NCBI GenBank assembly: GCA_034435055.1
Contig: DAOTXS010000076.1
Span: 62,001-126,000 of the forward strand
Reading direction: 5' to 3'
Length of the DNA stretch: 64,000 bases
Origin: DAOTXS01 sp034435055
GTDB lineage: Bacteria > Chloroflexota > Anaerolineae > UBA4142
Part shown: in pieces, positions 16,222 through 24,675 of the stretch
How positions within the stretch are numbered: the first letter of the stretch is position 1
Layout of the letters: each line of letters begins with the position of its first letter
Made by a program: the position numbers and the translations under genes
The notes under the pieces: model-generated
The model's database searches: none
What the model was told of the DNA's origin: nothing
What the model saw: only the letters and a program-made list of their open reading frames with translations

Positions 16222-18054
16222 CTATCGCCGCGCGGATTTTTTCTTGCGCGCCGGTTTCTTTGCCGCCGCGCGTTTTGGCGCAATCGATTTTTTTGCCGCC
16301 GGCTTTTTCGTTGGTTTCAACCCGGCGTACACGCGCTTGATCTCCTCGAAAATTTCGAGTGTCGAAAACGGAACGCCGCCGTACTTGCGCAAACTATCGA
16401 CTTCGCGCCAAAATTCTGCTTGGATCATTCGCGCGAACTGTCCGGTGTAATTCATCTCCGGCACGATGATCGCCTCGCGGTTTTTGATGAAATCGGCGAT
16501 CTCTTTGCGCGGGAGCGGATAGATCATCTTGGGATAAAGCACGGCGACCGGCATTCCTTCGGCTTCGGCGCGTTCGACTGCTTCTTTGACCGGACCAATC
16601 GTCGATCCCCAACCGACAATTGCCACGCGCGCTTTGGGGTCGCCAAACTGTTCGAGCATACCCCATTTCGCCGCGTCGCCAGCGGCTTGGCGAATTTTTT
16701 TGCCGCGCTTGAACATATTCTTGGTGTGCATCTCCGGTGTGTAATCCGGCTCGCCGCTGGGCAAATGCTCCAACCCTTCGGCGACGTACTGCCCGCCCTT
16801 CATCCCGGGCAACGACATTGGCGAAATGCCGGAAGGCGTGTCTTTGTAACGCTCAAAACTCGCCGGATCGCGTCCGTCCCACAACAAGCGCGGCTCAAGA
16901 TGCCAGCCCGACAATTCGAACGGCGGAATCGTTTGCACACGCACCGACATATCTTGGTCGGAGAGGAAAATTACCGGCGTCTGATATTTCTCGGCGAGGT
17001 TGAAAGCGTTGATGATCTGATAAAAATTATCTTCGACTGACACTGGCGCGACAACAATGCGCGGCGCGTCGTCGTTGGCGCCAAAGACCGACATTCGCAA
17101 ATCGCCTTGCGAAACTTTGGTGGGCATTCCGGTCGATGGACCAGCGCGTTGAACATCGACGATGACGACTGGAATTTCCGCCATCGTCGCGTGTCCCATC
17201 AACTCGACCATCAACGCCAACCCAGGACCCGAGGTTGCGGTCATCGCGCGCACGCCGGTGTACGACGCGCCAAGCGCCATCCCCAACGCGGCGATTTCAT
17301 CTTCGGCTTGAATCACCGTCCCGCCGAGGCGCGGAAATTCGCTGGCGAGAAATTCCATAATGTCGGTCGCCGGCGTGATCGGATAGCCGGCATAAAAGCG
17401 ACAACCCGCCGCGATTGCGCCCATCGCCAACGCTTGATTGCCGCTGACGACCAAACGATCCTGATCGACCGCGCCGGGTTTAGGCGTGAGGTGGTATGGC
17501 GCGGTCTTGGTAACGTTCTGTTCGATGTAATCGTACCCGGCTTGAAGCGCAAGCAGGTTTTGCTCCAGCATTTCTTTTTTGCGCCCCAATTGTTTTTCGA
17601 CGATGATGCGCGCGGTCTCGAACGGCAAATCGAATAACTTGACCATCGCGCCAATCGTGATGATGTTGCGCCCGCGCTGAAAGTTGATCGACTTGGCAAG
17701 GTCGTTCAAAGCCAACGGGTACTGCGTAACGCCATTTGCCGGCGGCGGTTCGCTCTCGTTCGAGTTGTAAATCAAAATGCCGCCTTGCCGAATCAGTGTG
17801 TAATATCGATCAATCGATTCCTGATCGAACGCGATGAGCATGTCCAAGTTGTCGCCCTGCGACCAGACTTCGGTTGGCGCGATGCGCGCTTGGAACATGA
17901 CGTGACCGCCTTTGATTTCGGCGGGAATCGTGCGCGTGGTGTACACTTCCAGCCCGGCGTACGCCGCGATACGCGCAAAAACTTCGCCGGTCGTCACGAT
18001 ACCGCCGGTGGCAGAATCACCGCCCACGCGAACCGTCAATGAGTTGTCAGACAT
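16222..18054 (-). CDS. korA: 2-oxoacid:acceptor oxidoreductase, fused gamma-alpha subunit
   Basis: A 610-residue fusion. The N-terminal gamma domain (about 1-185; RVGGDSATGGIVTTGEVFARIA) precedes the alpha pyrimidine-binding domains (about 200-570; GNQALAMGAIAAGCRFYAGYPITPATDIME, TATSGPGLALMVE, DVQRAGPSTGMPT). The C-terminal region ends in an unusual tail of about 30 residues, almost all Lys, Ala, Pro and Arg, that the family normally lacks. ATG 18054 has GGAG seven bases upstream; an adjacent TTG at 18057 is less likely. FmdB precedes it and KorB follows it on the same strand. Confidence 0.92.
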   Translation of the reverse strand: MSDNSLTVRVGGDSATGGIVTTGEVFARIAAYAGLEVYTTRTIPAEIKGGHVMFQARIAPTEVWSQGDNLDMLIAFDQESIDRYYTLIRQGGILIYNSNESEPPPANGVTQYPLALNDLAKSINFQRGRNIITIGAMVKLFDLPFETARIIVEKQLGRKKEMLEQNLLALQAGYDYIEQNVTKTAPYHLTPKPGAVDQDRLVVSGNQALAMGAIAAGCRFYAGYPITPATDIMEFLASEFPRLGGTVIQAEDEIAALGMALGASYTGVRAMTATSGPGLALMVELMGHATMAEIPVVIVDVQRAGPSTGMPTKVSQGDLRMSVFGANDDAPRIVVAPVSVEDNFYQIINAFNLAEKYQTPVIFLSDQDMSVRVQTIPPFELSGWHLEPRLLWDGRDPASFERYKDTPSGISPMSLPGMKGGQYVAEGLEHLPSGEPDYTPEMHTKNMFKRGKKIRQAAGDAAKWGMLEQFGDPKARVAIVGWGSTIGPVKEAVERAEAEGMPVAVLYPKMIYPLPRKEIADFIKNREAIIVPEMNYTGQFARMIQAEFWREVDSLRKYGGVPFSTLEIFEEIKRVYAGLKPTKKPAAKKSIAPKRAAAKKPARKKKSARR

Positions 18055-18113
18055 CAATGTACTCCAAAAGATGAAAGATGAGAGAGGAGGGATGAAGGAT
18101 TATCCTTCATCTT

Positions 18114-18353
18114 TTAATTTCGACTGGAACAACTGCTGCACGCCCCACTACTGCACGAACTGCACCCCCCGCCGCCCAGCGACGCGACGCTTCCGCCATC
18201 GCCGTGCGCGAACGCAAAGACTTTGGAAATCTGGCGGGTGACGTGATCGCCGTGACATTCCGGGCAGTTAGCCGGCTCGTCCATCTCTTTCATTGAGCGT
18301 TTTAATTCAAAGAGTGTTTTACAATCGGAACAGATGTATTCATAGTACGGCAT
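18114..18353 (-). CDS. FmdB family zinc-ribbon protein
   Basis: A 79-residue protein starting at ATG 18353 behind GGGGAGAA. The N-terminus MPYYEYICSDC with a second CPEC pair (CxxC...CxxC) is the FmdB regulatory zinc ribbon. The C-terminus is an extreme Gly/Ser/Cys tail with CSSCSSGACSSCSS spacing, giving four CxxC-like pairs or near-pairs that could bind metal or an Fe-S cluster. It is the first gene of the fmdB-korA-korB run, 59 bases ahead of korA; short inverted repeats around AGATGAAGGAT fill that gap. Confidence 0.88.
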   Translation of the reverse strand: MPYYEYICSDCKTLFELKRSMKEMDEPANCPECHGDHVTRQISKVFAFAHGDGGSVASLGGGGCSSCSSGACSSCSSRN

Positions 18354-18374
18354 AGGATTCTCCCCTGAAAAATT

Positions 18375-18435
18375 GGACGCGGATTAACGCGGATAAAACA
18401 AAAATGTCCGCGTTAGTCTGCGCTCGTCGGCGTCC
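18375..18435. repeat. Dispersed GGACGCGGATTAACGCGGAT inverted repeat
   Basis: The arm GGACGCGGATTAACGCGGAT is inverted imperfectly at 18405-18435 (GTCCGCGTTAGTCTGCG...GGCGTCC). Single-arm relatives occur at 31757-31789 and 33718-33750. The rest of the 18354-18538 gap shows nothing else. Confidence 0.6.
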
Positions 18436-18538
18436 CAGCGATTATTATTCGACCGGTGGTTCATCAAAATTGAATGAACAACTCTCGAGCGAATGTGCAA
18501 TGCCATTTTACCGGTTTTTGGGAGGTTAGGCAAATGGG

Positions 18539-19177
18539 TCAGTCCACACACCACACGTGCAACGCTTTTGGTCCGTGTACGCCAATCGTCAATACTTTTT
18601 CGATGTCGGTGGTGCGGCTGGGACCCGTGATAAGCACCGTGCGTTGGTCGTGTTTGATTTCTGCGAATACGTCGTGCAAATCACCGCGCAAGGCGTCGCG
18701 ATGCAGAATGGCGAGATGCACGCGCGGCAAAAGCGAAACAAGACGCGATTGTGCCGGCGTGGTGCGCAAAACGAGGGTGCCGGTTTCCGGCAACGCGAAA
18801 TCCACGCCGGTGATGCCCAAATCGCATTGCGCGATTGCGCGCGCGGACGCATTTTGCGACACGATTTCAACGCCGAGCGATTCTAGCATTTCTGCGATGC
18901 CAAGTTCTCGCAGTTCGGCTGTTGCCCACGTCGTTGCTTTTGCGATTTTTTCTTTTTCCACCAACTCCCGTAACGCGATTCGCAATTCGTCTTGATTCGC
19001 CACGCGCCGCGCGACACCGCTCAGTCTTTCGATTTCGGCAAGCAAGTAGTCAATCTCGACATTTGGGTTACCTAAGGCGCGCGGCATCATCCGCGCCGTT
19101 GCGTTCAGCGGCGCGCGATTTGCAGATGCAAGCGTGGTGCGGATGGAGTTGAGGATTTGGTTGCGAGATTGAGTCAT
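18539..19177 (-). CDS. lutC: LutC/YkgG family LUD-domain protein
   Basis: A 212-residue LUD (DUF162) domain protein of the lactate-utilisation LutABC system. The segment LGITGVDFALPETGTLVLRT, then SLLPRVHLAI and TVLITGPSRTTDIEKVLTIGVHGPK, is the family core. I start it at ATG 19177 (MTQSRNQI); an ATG two codons upstream (19183) is equally possible, and the much longer open frame upstream lacks coding character. The ribosome site is weak. It follows lutB on the same strand, separated by a palindromic repeat that overlaps the lutB stop. Confidence 0.88.
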   Translation of the reverse strand: MTQSRNQILNSIRTTLASANRAPLNATARMMPRALGNPNVEIDYLLAEIERLSGVARRVANQDELRIALRELVEKEKIAKATTWATAELRELGIAEMLESLGVEIVSQNASARAIAQCDLGITGVDFALPETGTLVLRTTPAQSRLVSLLPRVHLAILHRDALRGDLHDVFAEIKHDQRTVLITGPSRTTDIEKVLTIGVHGPKALHVWCVD

Positions 19178-19189
19178 AATCATTATCCA

Positions 19190-19266
19190 GATTTCACAGA
19201 TTACGCAGAAAAGATTTCTAGTCTGTAAAACACCTGCACTTGTGTAAGTGTCTGCGTCATCTGCGG
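19190..19266. repeat. Palindromic repeat overlapping the 3' end of lutB
   Basis: ATCCAGATTTCACAGATTAC and TTACGCAGA on the left are inverted on the right as GTCTGCGTCATCTGCGGAT. The right arm encodes the last residues (IRR) and the TGA stop of lutB on the minus strand. A related copy lies at 3477-3533. Confidence 0.6.
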
Positions 19267-20663
19267 ATTTTTTTACTCCACCATTCCCTAAAATCATTCC
19301 GCACCGCCGGGAATGGTCGCACATTTGTCCAGCGATTGAGCGGTGGCGGCAAAGTGGGAATCCAATTGCCGCGACGAAACGGTGTTTGTATCGCCCGCAA
19401 CATTCGCGCACCAAAACGATAGAGCCGCGATGAACCAAGCGTCGATGCGCCAACGCTTGCGCTGGCGCGCAACATTCGCGACGTGATCGCGTTTTCAAAT
19501 TGGTCACCTTCCGCGACGCGATGACGGAGGTGCAGCAAAATTTTCGGAATCGGAATCTTGACCGGGCACACGTCTGCGCACGCGCCGCACAGCGACGATG
19601 CGAACGGCAAATCGCCGGCGATTTTCGTGCCGAGCAATTGCGGGGACAGAATTGAGCCAATCGGTCCCAAATGTACCCAGTCGTACGCAAAACCGCCGAC
19701 GTTGTTGTAGACCGGGCAAATGTTCGCGCACGCACCGCAACGAATACACATCAGCGTTTCGCGCGCCACAGCGTCCTGCAAAATTTTCGTGCGCCCGTTA
19801 TTGAGCAGAACCAAATGAAACTCGCGCGGGTTGGAATCGATGGTGCCGCGAATCAGACTCACATAGCCGGTGCGCTTTTGCCCGGTCGTACTGCGCGACA
19901 AAACATTGAGCATCACTTCTAGCGATTCCCAATCGGGAATTACTTTTTCGATGCCGACGACGGCGACGTGCACCGGCGGCAACGTTGTGCACATTCGTCC
20001 ATTGCCTTCGTTCGTTACGATGACGAGCGTGCCGGTTTCGGCGATCAAAAAATTCGCGCCGGAAACTGCCAAGTCGGCGGATAAAAATTCCGCACGTAGT
20101 TTTTCGCGCGCGATGTTGGTCAGCGCGGGCGGATCAGGCGGCGCAGCGACGCCGAGTTTCTTGCGGAACAGATCGGCGACATCTTCGGTGGTGAAATGCA
20201 GAGCCGGCGCGGTAACGTGCGAGGGGCGTTGTCCGGCAAGTTGCACGATGTACTCGCCAAGGTCGGTTTCAAAAACATTGATGTCGGCGTTTTGCAACGC
20301 GTGATTCAAATCGATTTCTTCGGTCGCGTTGCTTTTGACTTTGACGACGCGTTTGGCATTGTGCCGCGTTGCGATATCGAGAACGATTTGCCGCGCTTCG
20401 ACATCATCGCGCGCCCAATGCACAACGCCGCCGGCTTGCGTAACTTGCTCTTCCAAAATCGGCAGATATTGATCGAGATGTGTGATTGTGTGCAACTTGA
20501 TTTCGTGTGCGGCTTGGCGCAACGATTCCCAGCGCGCCTCGCCGATAAACTGAATTGCTTCAGCGCGTTTGAGAATTGCAGTGCGGGTGGATTTCTGCGT
20601 CGCCGCGATAAGATGCGGTGAAATATTTTTGGTGTTTGCGCGAAAATCGATTTTGTTCATCAT
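19257..20663 (-). CDS. lutB: LutB family Fe-S/LUD protein
   Basis: A 468-residue iron-sulfur protein of lactate oxidation. An N-terminal LUD domain (about 70-310; LAVSGANFLIAETGTLVIVTNEGNGR) is followed by two ferredoxin-type clusters, CIRCGACANICP and CGACADVCP plus upstream partners (about 320-400). The C-terminal basic region ends in KKIRR, whose final codons and stop fall within a palindromic repeat. The start is one of two adjacent ATGs (20663/20660), with no clear ribosome site because another repeat abuts it. LutA, the usual third partner (CCG-domain protein), is not in the window. Confidence 0.9.
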   Translation of the reverse strand: MMNKIDFRANTKNISPHLIAATQKSTRTAILKRAEAIQFIGEARWESLRQAAHEIKLHTITHLDQYLPILEEQVTQAGGVVHWARDDVEARQIVLDIATRHNAKRVVKVKSNATEEIDLNHALQNADINVFETDLGEYIVQLAGQRPSHVTAPALHFTTEDVADLFRKKLGVAAPPDPPALTNIAREKLRAEFLSADLAVSGANFLIAETGTLVIVTNEGNGRMCTTLPPVHVAVVGIEKVIPDWESLEVMLNVLSRSTTGQKRTGYVSLIRGTIDSNPREFHLVLLNNGRTKILQDAVARETLMCIRCGACANICPVYNNVGGFAYDWVHLGPIGSILSPQLLGTKIAGDLPFASSLCGACADVCPVKIPIPKILLHLRHRVAEGDQFENAITSRMLRASASVGASTLGSSRLYRFGARMLRAIQTPFRRGNWIPTLPPPLNRWTNVRPFPAVRNDFREWWSKKIRR

Positions 20664-20670
20664 TTCAAAT

Positions 20671-20746
20671 CTCACCGCAAAGAACGCGGAGATCGCTGAG
20701 GAAAGAAATTTCATAACCTCTGCGTGCCTGGTGTTCTCGGCGGCAA
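20671..20746. repeat. ACCGC-type palindrome upstream of lutB
   Basis: CTCACCGCAAAGAACGCGGAG at 20671 is imperfectly inverted by CTCTGCGTGCCTGGTGTTCTCGGCGG near 20718-20743. It belongs to the same family as 7436-7511 and 41337-41403 and forms the whole leader of lutB. Confidence 0.6.
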
Positions 20747-20801
20747 AAACAAATTGTCTCGTGTGCCGCCATTATACCGCGATACACGAGACCTTTCAAA
20801 A

Positions 20802-20915
20802 TCACCAGTGACCGGTTTTCCAGTACAATCGCATTCCGATCAATATCCCGGCGACAGTGCCGACGACCAAACCAATAACGAGACCAGCTAAACATTGCAA
20901 AAAATCAAACGTCAT
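20802..20915 (-). CDS. 37-residue single-helix membrane peptide
   Basis: ATG at 20915, TGA at 20802-20804. The translation is one hydrophobic helix with a glycine-zipper pattern (GLVIGLVVGTVAGILIG) followed by a short basic/aromatic tail (RLYWKTGHW). It resembles the neighbouring micro-ORF at 20963-21070 in layout: a short start, a GxxxG helix, then a basic end with a Gly-Trp pair. No clear ribosome site is visible. The second copy of the same architecture argues that it is real. Confidence 0.5.
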   Translation of the reverse strand: MTFDFLQCLAGLVIGLVVGTVAGILIGMRLYWKTGHW

Positions 20916-20962
20916 AGCACACAGTTTTCTGTCGAACGTCTACTGCTTACTGACGACTGATT

Positions 20963-21070
20963 TCAGTCCCACGTGCCCGCGCGTTTGAACAGCGAGAAAC
21001 CGATAAACACGCCGAATACCAAGCCGATTAACGCGCCGACGATGAGACCAACGACGAGCCACAGCGACAT
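20963..21070 (-). CDS. 35-residue single-helix membrane peptide coupled to def
   Basis: The ATG (21070-21068) overlaps the TGA stop of the peptide deformylase gene (TGATG), and the frame ends with TGA at 20963. The translation is a glycine-zipper helix (GLIVGALIGLVFGVFIG) followed by FSLFKRAGTWD. The overlap implies translational coupling to def. Sequence and layout parallel the 37-residue peptide just downstream, so the two look like a tandem duplication. Function unknown; small helical subunits or YtxH-like peptides are possible relatives. Confidence 0.6.
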   Translation of the reverse strand: MSLWLVVGLIVGALIGLVFGVFIGFSLFKRAGTWD

Positions 21071-21636
21071 CAATCCGCGCCGCCTTGAAACGCCGGCACG
21101 CGTCCGTCTTTCGTCAGTTTGAGCAAATGCTCCGGCTTTTCCAACCGGTCGGTGAACAGGATGCCATCGAGATGATCGATTTCGTGTTGCAACGCGCGCG
21201 CCAACAAACCTTCACCTTTGACTTTGATCTCTTTGCCTTTGCGGTCGAGTCCTTTGACGATAACTTTTTCCGCGCGGCGCACCAATCCCACGTACCCGGG
21301 AATCGAGAGGCATCCTTCTTCGCCAAACTGTTCGCCTTCGGCTTTGACGAGTTCTGGATTGACGAGCACGTATTGCTCGCCGCTGTATTTGACGTTGCGT
21401 TTTTCTTTCGGCAACGCTTCCACGCTATCGTCGGTTTCATCTGCCGGCATTTCGATAACGAGCACGCGCAACGCCACGCCGATTTGATTGGCGGCGAGTC
21501 CCAGCCCGCGCGCCGCGCGCATCGAGTCGAGCATATCGTCGATCAACTTTTGCGTCGACGCATCGACGCGTTTGATCTTTTTGGCTTTTTGTCGGAGCAC
21601 CGGATGCTCCGAAGTGAGAATTTCTTTGACTGCCAT
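21070..21636 (-). CDS. def: Peptide deformylase
   Basis: A 188-residue Fe2+/Zn2+ hydrolase that removes the N-formyl group from nascent proteins. All three motifs are intact: GLGLAANQIG (motif 1), EGCLSIPG (motif 2, metal-binding Cys) and QHEIDHLDG (motif 3, two metal His and catalytic Glu). A region around residues 68-85 (DETDDSVEALPKEKRN) is a small insertion relative to minimal enzymes. The stop codon overlaps the start of a 35-residue membrane peptide. Confidence 0.95.
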   Translation of the reverse strand: MAVKEILTSEHPVLRQKAKKIKRVDASTQKLIDDMLDSMRAARGLGLAANQIGVALRVLVIEMPADETDDSVEALPKEKRNVKYSGEQYVLVNPELVKAEGEQFGEEGCLSIPGYVGLVRRAEKVIVKGLDRKGKEIKVKGEGLLARALQHEIDHLDGILFTDRLEKPEHLLKLTKDGRVPAFQGGAD

Positions 21637-21689
21637 AATTCCTTTCAGTACCCCGCTTCATCACTCACCTAGTGATGATGTGCCGCGCC

Positions 21690-22178
21690 TCACCCCGGCT
21701 TGAACGCTGGATTGCCATCGTTGTCCGGCGCGACGAGAACTGCCGGCACGTCCAGTCGCGCGGCAATGGTTTGCGATAATCGATTCAAGCCGGCTTTGTC
21801 GAATGCTACCACACAATCGATGATATTTCCAGCGGGGTCAATCAGCCACAGAGTTGGCACAAAAGCCGGATCGTATGCGCGGGACACTTGCCAGTCGCTA
21901 TCGATGAGGATCGGAAAGGTGCTGCCGTACTTGATCGCAAAATCGGCGGAGCGGTCGCGGTCGTGTTGTGAGATGCCCCACACCGCCAGCCCGGTGTCGC
22001 GGTACGCGCGATGAATTTTTTCGATGTACGGAAAAGCGATCACACACGTTGGGCACGTCGTTTTGAAAAACACAGTGAGCGTGAGCCGCGCGTTACTTTT
22101 GTTCAGCGTGTACGATTGGCGCTCCAGGTCTTTGAGGGTAAAGGTGGGCGCAATTTGTCCGATGGAAAGTGTGTTCAT
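21690..22178 (-). CDS. Thioredoxin-fold (TlpA/AhpC-TSA-like) protein
   Basis: A 162-residue protein with a TlpA/peroxiredoxin layout: an N-terminal APTFTLKDLERQSYTLN strand pair, FFKTTCPTCVIAFPYIEKI with a CPTC redox motif at about residue 40, then GISQHDRDRSADFAIKYG and the cis-Pro loop VPTLWLID. No signal peptide is visible, so it should act in the cytoplasm as a thiol oxidoreductase or peroxidase-like enzyme. It sits 53 bases upstream of def on the same strand and just beyond the nuo operon terminator. Confidence 0.85.
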   Translation of the reverse strand: MNTLSIGQIAPTFTLKDLERQSYTLNKSNARLTLTVFFKTTCPTCVIAFPYIEKIHRAYRDTGLAVWGISQHDRDRSADFAIKYGSTFPILIDSDWQVSRAYDPAFVPTLWLIDPAGNIIDCVVAFDKAGLNRLSQTIAARLDVPAVLVAPDNDGNPAFKPG

Positions 22179-22190
22179 AGCACATCAAAG

Positions 22191-22216
22191 AAGGGGCGTT
22201 CGACTGAACGCCCCTT
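22191..22216 (-). terminator. Terminator of the nuoB-CD-I operon
   Basis: AAGGGGCGTTC (22191-22201) and GAACGCCCCTT (22206-22216) give an 11-bp stem with a 4-base loop, five bases past the nuoI stop on the minus strand, followed by TTCTTT. Confidence 0.85.
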
Positions 22217-22220
22217 GACG

Positions 22221-22892
22221 TTATGCGGCTGCGGGTGTTGCCGGTGCGGGTGTCGCCGTCTTTTTGGCTTTTGCCGCTTCTTTGGCTTTGCGATCCGTTT
22301 CTTCGCGCGCCCAATCGAGTGGGTGAATCTTGGAATGGTACGTCGTCGATTTCAGCAATTTTTTCAAATCGTAAATGTGACTGGTGTGTCGTTCGTAATC
22401 CGCAAGTTCGTAATCGTGATCCATCTTGATCGCGTCGAACGGGCAGTACTCGGCGCAGTACCCGCAATTCATACAAATATCGATGTCGATATAAAACTCG
22501 GCGGCTTGCGGTTTCGGCTTGCCTTCGGGAGTACTGCCGCGCACGATCCAGATACATTGCGGCGGGCAAACTTTGGCGCAGATGCCGCACGCGGTACATC
22601 GTTCATAACCGACGACTTCTGCGCCGGTTTTTTGGTCGATGAGCGGCTTGCCGTTTTCGTCCAGTTTGGGTTCATACACCAAGAACGGAATGAAACGGAA
22701 ATTTTCCGGTACCGGCACTTTTTCTTCCGGATATTGCGCCGTGAAAATGCCGTCGCCGCGGACGCTTTGCCGTCGCGCAAATTCCTTCGGGTCGTGCGAC
22801 CGCCCCAAGTGTCTTAAATCGCCGACGTATGTTTTGGCGATGCGCGTGAAGGTGTAGCGCAAGCCGTTGAGTAATCCTAATCCGAATGCCAT
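22221..22892 (-). CDS. nuoI: NADH-quinone oxidoreductase subunit I
   Basis: A 223-residue peripheral-arm subunit carrying clusters N6a and N6b. The two ferredoxin motifs are CTACGICAKVCPPQC (about residues 98-112) and CMNCGYCAEYCPFDA (about 141-155). An N-terminal amphipathic segment (LLNGLRYTFTRIAKTYV) is typical of membrane attachment. The C-terminus is a Lys/Ala/Pro-rich tail. It follows nuoCD by 10 bases and ends the operon at a strong terminator. Confidence 0.93.
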   Translation of the reverse strand: MAFGLGLLNGLRYTFTRIAKTYVGDLRHLGRSHDPKEFARRQSVRGDGIFTAQYPEEKVPVPENFRFIPFLVYEPKLDENGKPLIDQKTGAEVVGYERCTACGICAKVCPPQCIWIVRGSTPEGKPKPQAAEFYIDIDICMNCGYCAEYCPFDAIKMDHDYELADYERHTSHIYDLKKLLKSTTYHSKIHPLDWAREETDRKAKEAAKAKKTATPAPATPAAA

Positions 22893-22902
22893 CTCGTCTC
22901 CT

Positions 22903-24663
22903 TTAACGATCCACTTCGCCCATCACGACATCGAGCGAGCCGAAGATCACGATGAGGTCAGCCACTTTGTACCCCACCGACATTTCGTTCAACGCGCCGA
23001 TGTTGATGAACGAAGGCGAGCGCACGTGATATCGGTACGGATTGGGACTGCCGTCGCTGTTGAGGTAGAATCCCAGCTCGCCTTTGGGATTTTCGCCGCG
23101 CCCGTACACCTCGCCTTTGGGTACGCGGATTTGGTAATTCTTTTTGCCGGTCATAATCTCGCCCGATGCCGGCATTTGCTTGAGCGCCTGCTTCAAGATT
23201 TTCAAACTCTCGCGCATCTCGGCGATGCGGACGATGGTGCGGTCGTACAAATCGCCGGTCGTGCCGGTCGGAATGTCGAACTCGAACCGATCATAGATCG
23301 AGTATGGTTCAGCGCGGCGCACATCGTACTTGACGCCCGAGCCGCGCAAAACCGGCCCCGAAGTACTGTAGTTGATTGCCTTCTCGCGTGGTAGGACGCC
23401 AACATTTTTCGCGCGCGCGAGGAACAGTTCATTCTTGATGAGATATGCTTCCAATTCATCGGTGCGCCGGGGTAATCGTTCGTCAACCAGATATTGCACT
23501 TTTTCGATAAAGTCGGCGGGCACGTCGCGCGCCAGTCCGCCAAAGCGCATATAATTGCACATCATCCGCGAGCCGGACGCGGCTTCGAACAAATCGAGAA
23601 TCAGTTCGCGTTCTTCCAAACCGTAAAGCAATGGGGTGTAAAATGCGCCGAGATCATTGTAGAGAAAACCGACGGCGACGACGTGGCTCAACCACCGCGT
23701 TAGTTCTGCCATGATGATGCGAATGTATTCCGCGCGTTCCGGCGGCTTGATGCCCATCAATTTTTCCACGCCGATGACGTACGAAAAGTTGTTGTACATC
23801 GACGTGAAATAATCGAGGCGGTCGGTGTACGGAATGTTGCCCAGGTACGTGTTGCGCTCGCCGATCTTTTCGTGATTGCGATGCAAATAACCCAGCGCCG
23901 GATCGACGTGCAAAATCGTCTCGCCGTTGATGGTGATCTTGAAACGCGCAACGCCGTGCGTGCTGGGATGTTGTGGCCCGATGTTCAGCGTGATTGTGTC
24001 GGTGCGGAGTTTGCCGCCGGTGTCCGCGCCGGTAAAATCGCGATAGTATTCGCGCGGCGGCTTGAACGACAACGCGTCGAAATTCGCCGGGTACTTGACG
24101 TTATCGTGCCACGGGTTGCGGTCTTCGGCGATGACGTGATGTCCTTGATCCCAGCGGGTGCCAAAGGGCTTTTTCTCTTCTTCGTAGTACGGCTCTTTGT
24201 AATCTTTGCGTAGTGGATAACCCTCGAATCCTTCCCACAACAAAATGCGGCGCAAATCCGGATGCCCGTCGAACTTGATGCCCATCATATCGTACACTTC
24301 GCGCTCTTGAATGCTCGCGCCGCGATACACCGGCACGAGCGATGGCACGGTGGGATTTTCGCGCGCGGCATTGACTTTGAGTGTGAGCGGCGCGCCGCCG
24401 CGTGCCAGCGACGATAAATGGTACACGACCTGAAAACGATCCGGATAATCGACGCTCGTCACGTTGTGCAAATAATCGAAGGCGAGTCCGTCGTGGAGCA
24501 AGCGCGCCACGTCGAGCAGTTTATCGTTCTTGACGACGATTTCTTGCGCGCTCGCCGCTTCGACGGCATCAGGGAAAATATTTTTGATGCGTTCCGCCAC
24601 AACCTGCGGATCGTTCAAATTTGCTTTGGTTTCGGGTGGAGCGAGGGGTGGGTTGACAGCCAT
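22903..24663 (-). CDS. nuoCD: NADH-quinone oxidoreductase, fused subunits C and D
   Basis: A 586-residue fusion. The C part (about 1-190) includes YHLSSLARGG and the diagnostic EREVYDMMGIKFDGHPDLRRILL. The D part (about 220-586) includes GPQHPSTHGVARF, the quinone-site DPALGYLHRNHEKIGE, and the C-terminal GYKVADLIVIFGSLDVVMGEVDR. The quinone-binding His and Asp positions of NuoD are intact. It lies between nuoB and nuoI with 12- and 10-base gaps, all on the minus strand. Fusion of C and D occurs in several phyla. Confidence 0.94.
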   Translation of the reverse strand: MAVNPPLAPPETKANLNDPQVVAERIKNIFPDAVEAASAQEIVVKNDKLLDVARLLHDGLAFDYLHNVTSVDYPDRFQVVYHLSSLARGGAPLTLKVNAARENPTVPSLVPVYRGASIQEREVYDMMGIKFDGHPDLRRILLWEGFEGYPLRKDYKEPYYEEEKKPFGTRWDQGHHVIAEDRNPWHDNVKYPANFDALSFKPPREYYRDFTGADTGGKLRTDTITLNIGPQHPSTHGVARFKITINGETILHVDPALGYLHRNHEKIGERNTYLGNIPYTDRLDYFTSMYNNFSYVIGVEKLMGIKPPERAEYIRIIMAELTRWLSHVVAVGFLYNDLGAFYTPLLYGLEERELILDLFEAASGSRMMCNYMRFGGLARDVPADFIEKVQYLVDERLPRRTDELEAYLIKNELFLARAKNVGVLPREKAINYSTSGPVLRGSGVKYDVRRAEPYSIYDRFEFDIPTGTTGDLYDRTIVRIAEMRESLKILKQALKQMPASGEIMTGKKNYQIRVPKGEVYGRGENPKGELGFYLNSDGSPNPYRYHVRSPSFINIGALNEMSVGYKVADLIVIFGSLDVVMGEVDR

Positions 24664-24675
24664 TGTCGAAAACTC

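Noticed and set aside
18539..19735. A 398-residue version of the LutC-like protein
   Set aside because: The upstream extension overlaps lutB and is Arg/Cys-rich without domain features; the LUD domain begins after ATG 19177/19183.
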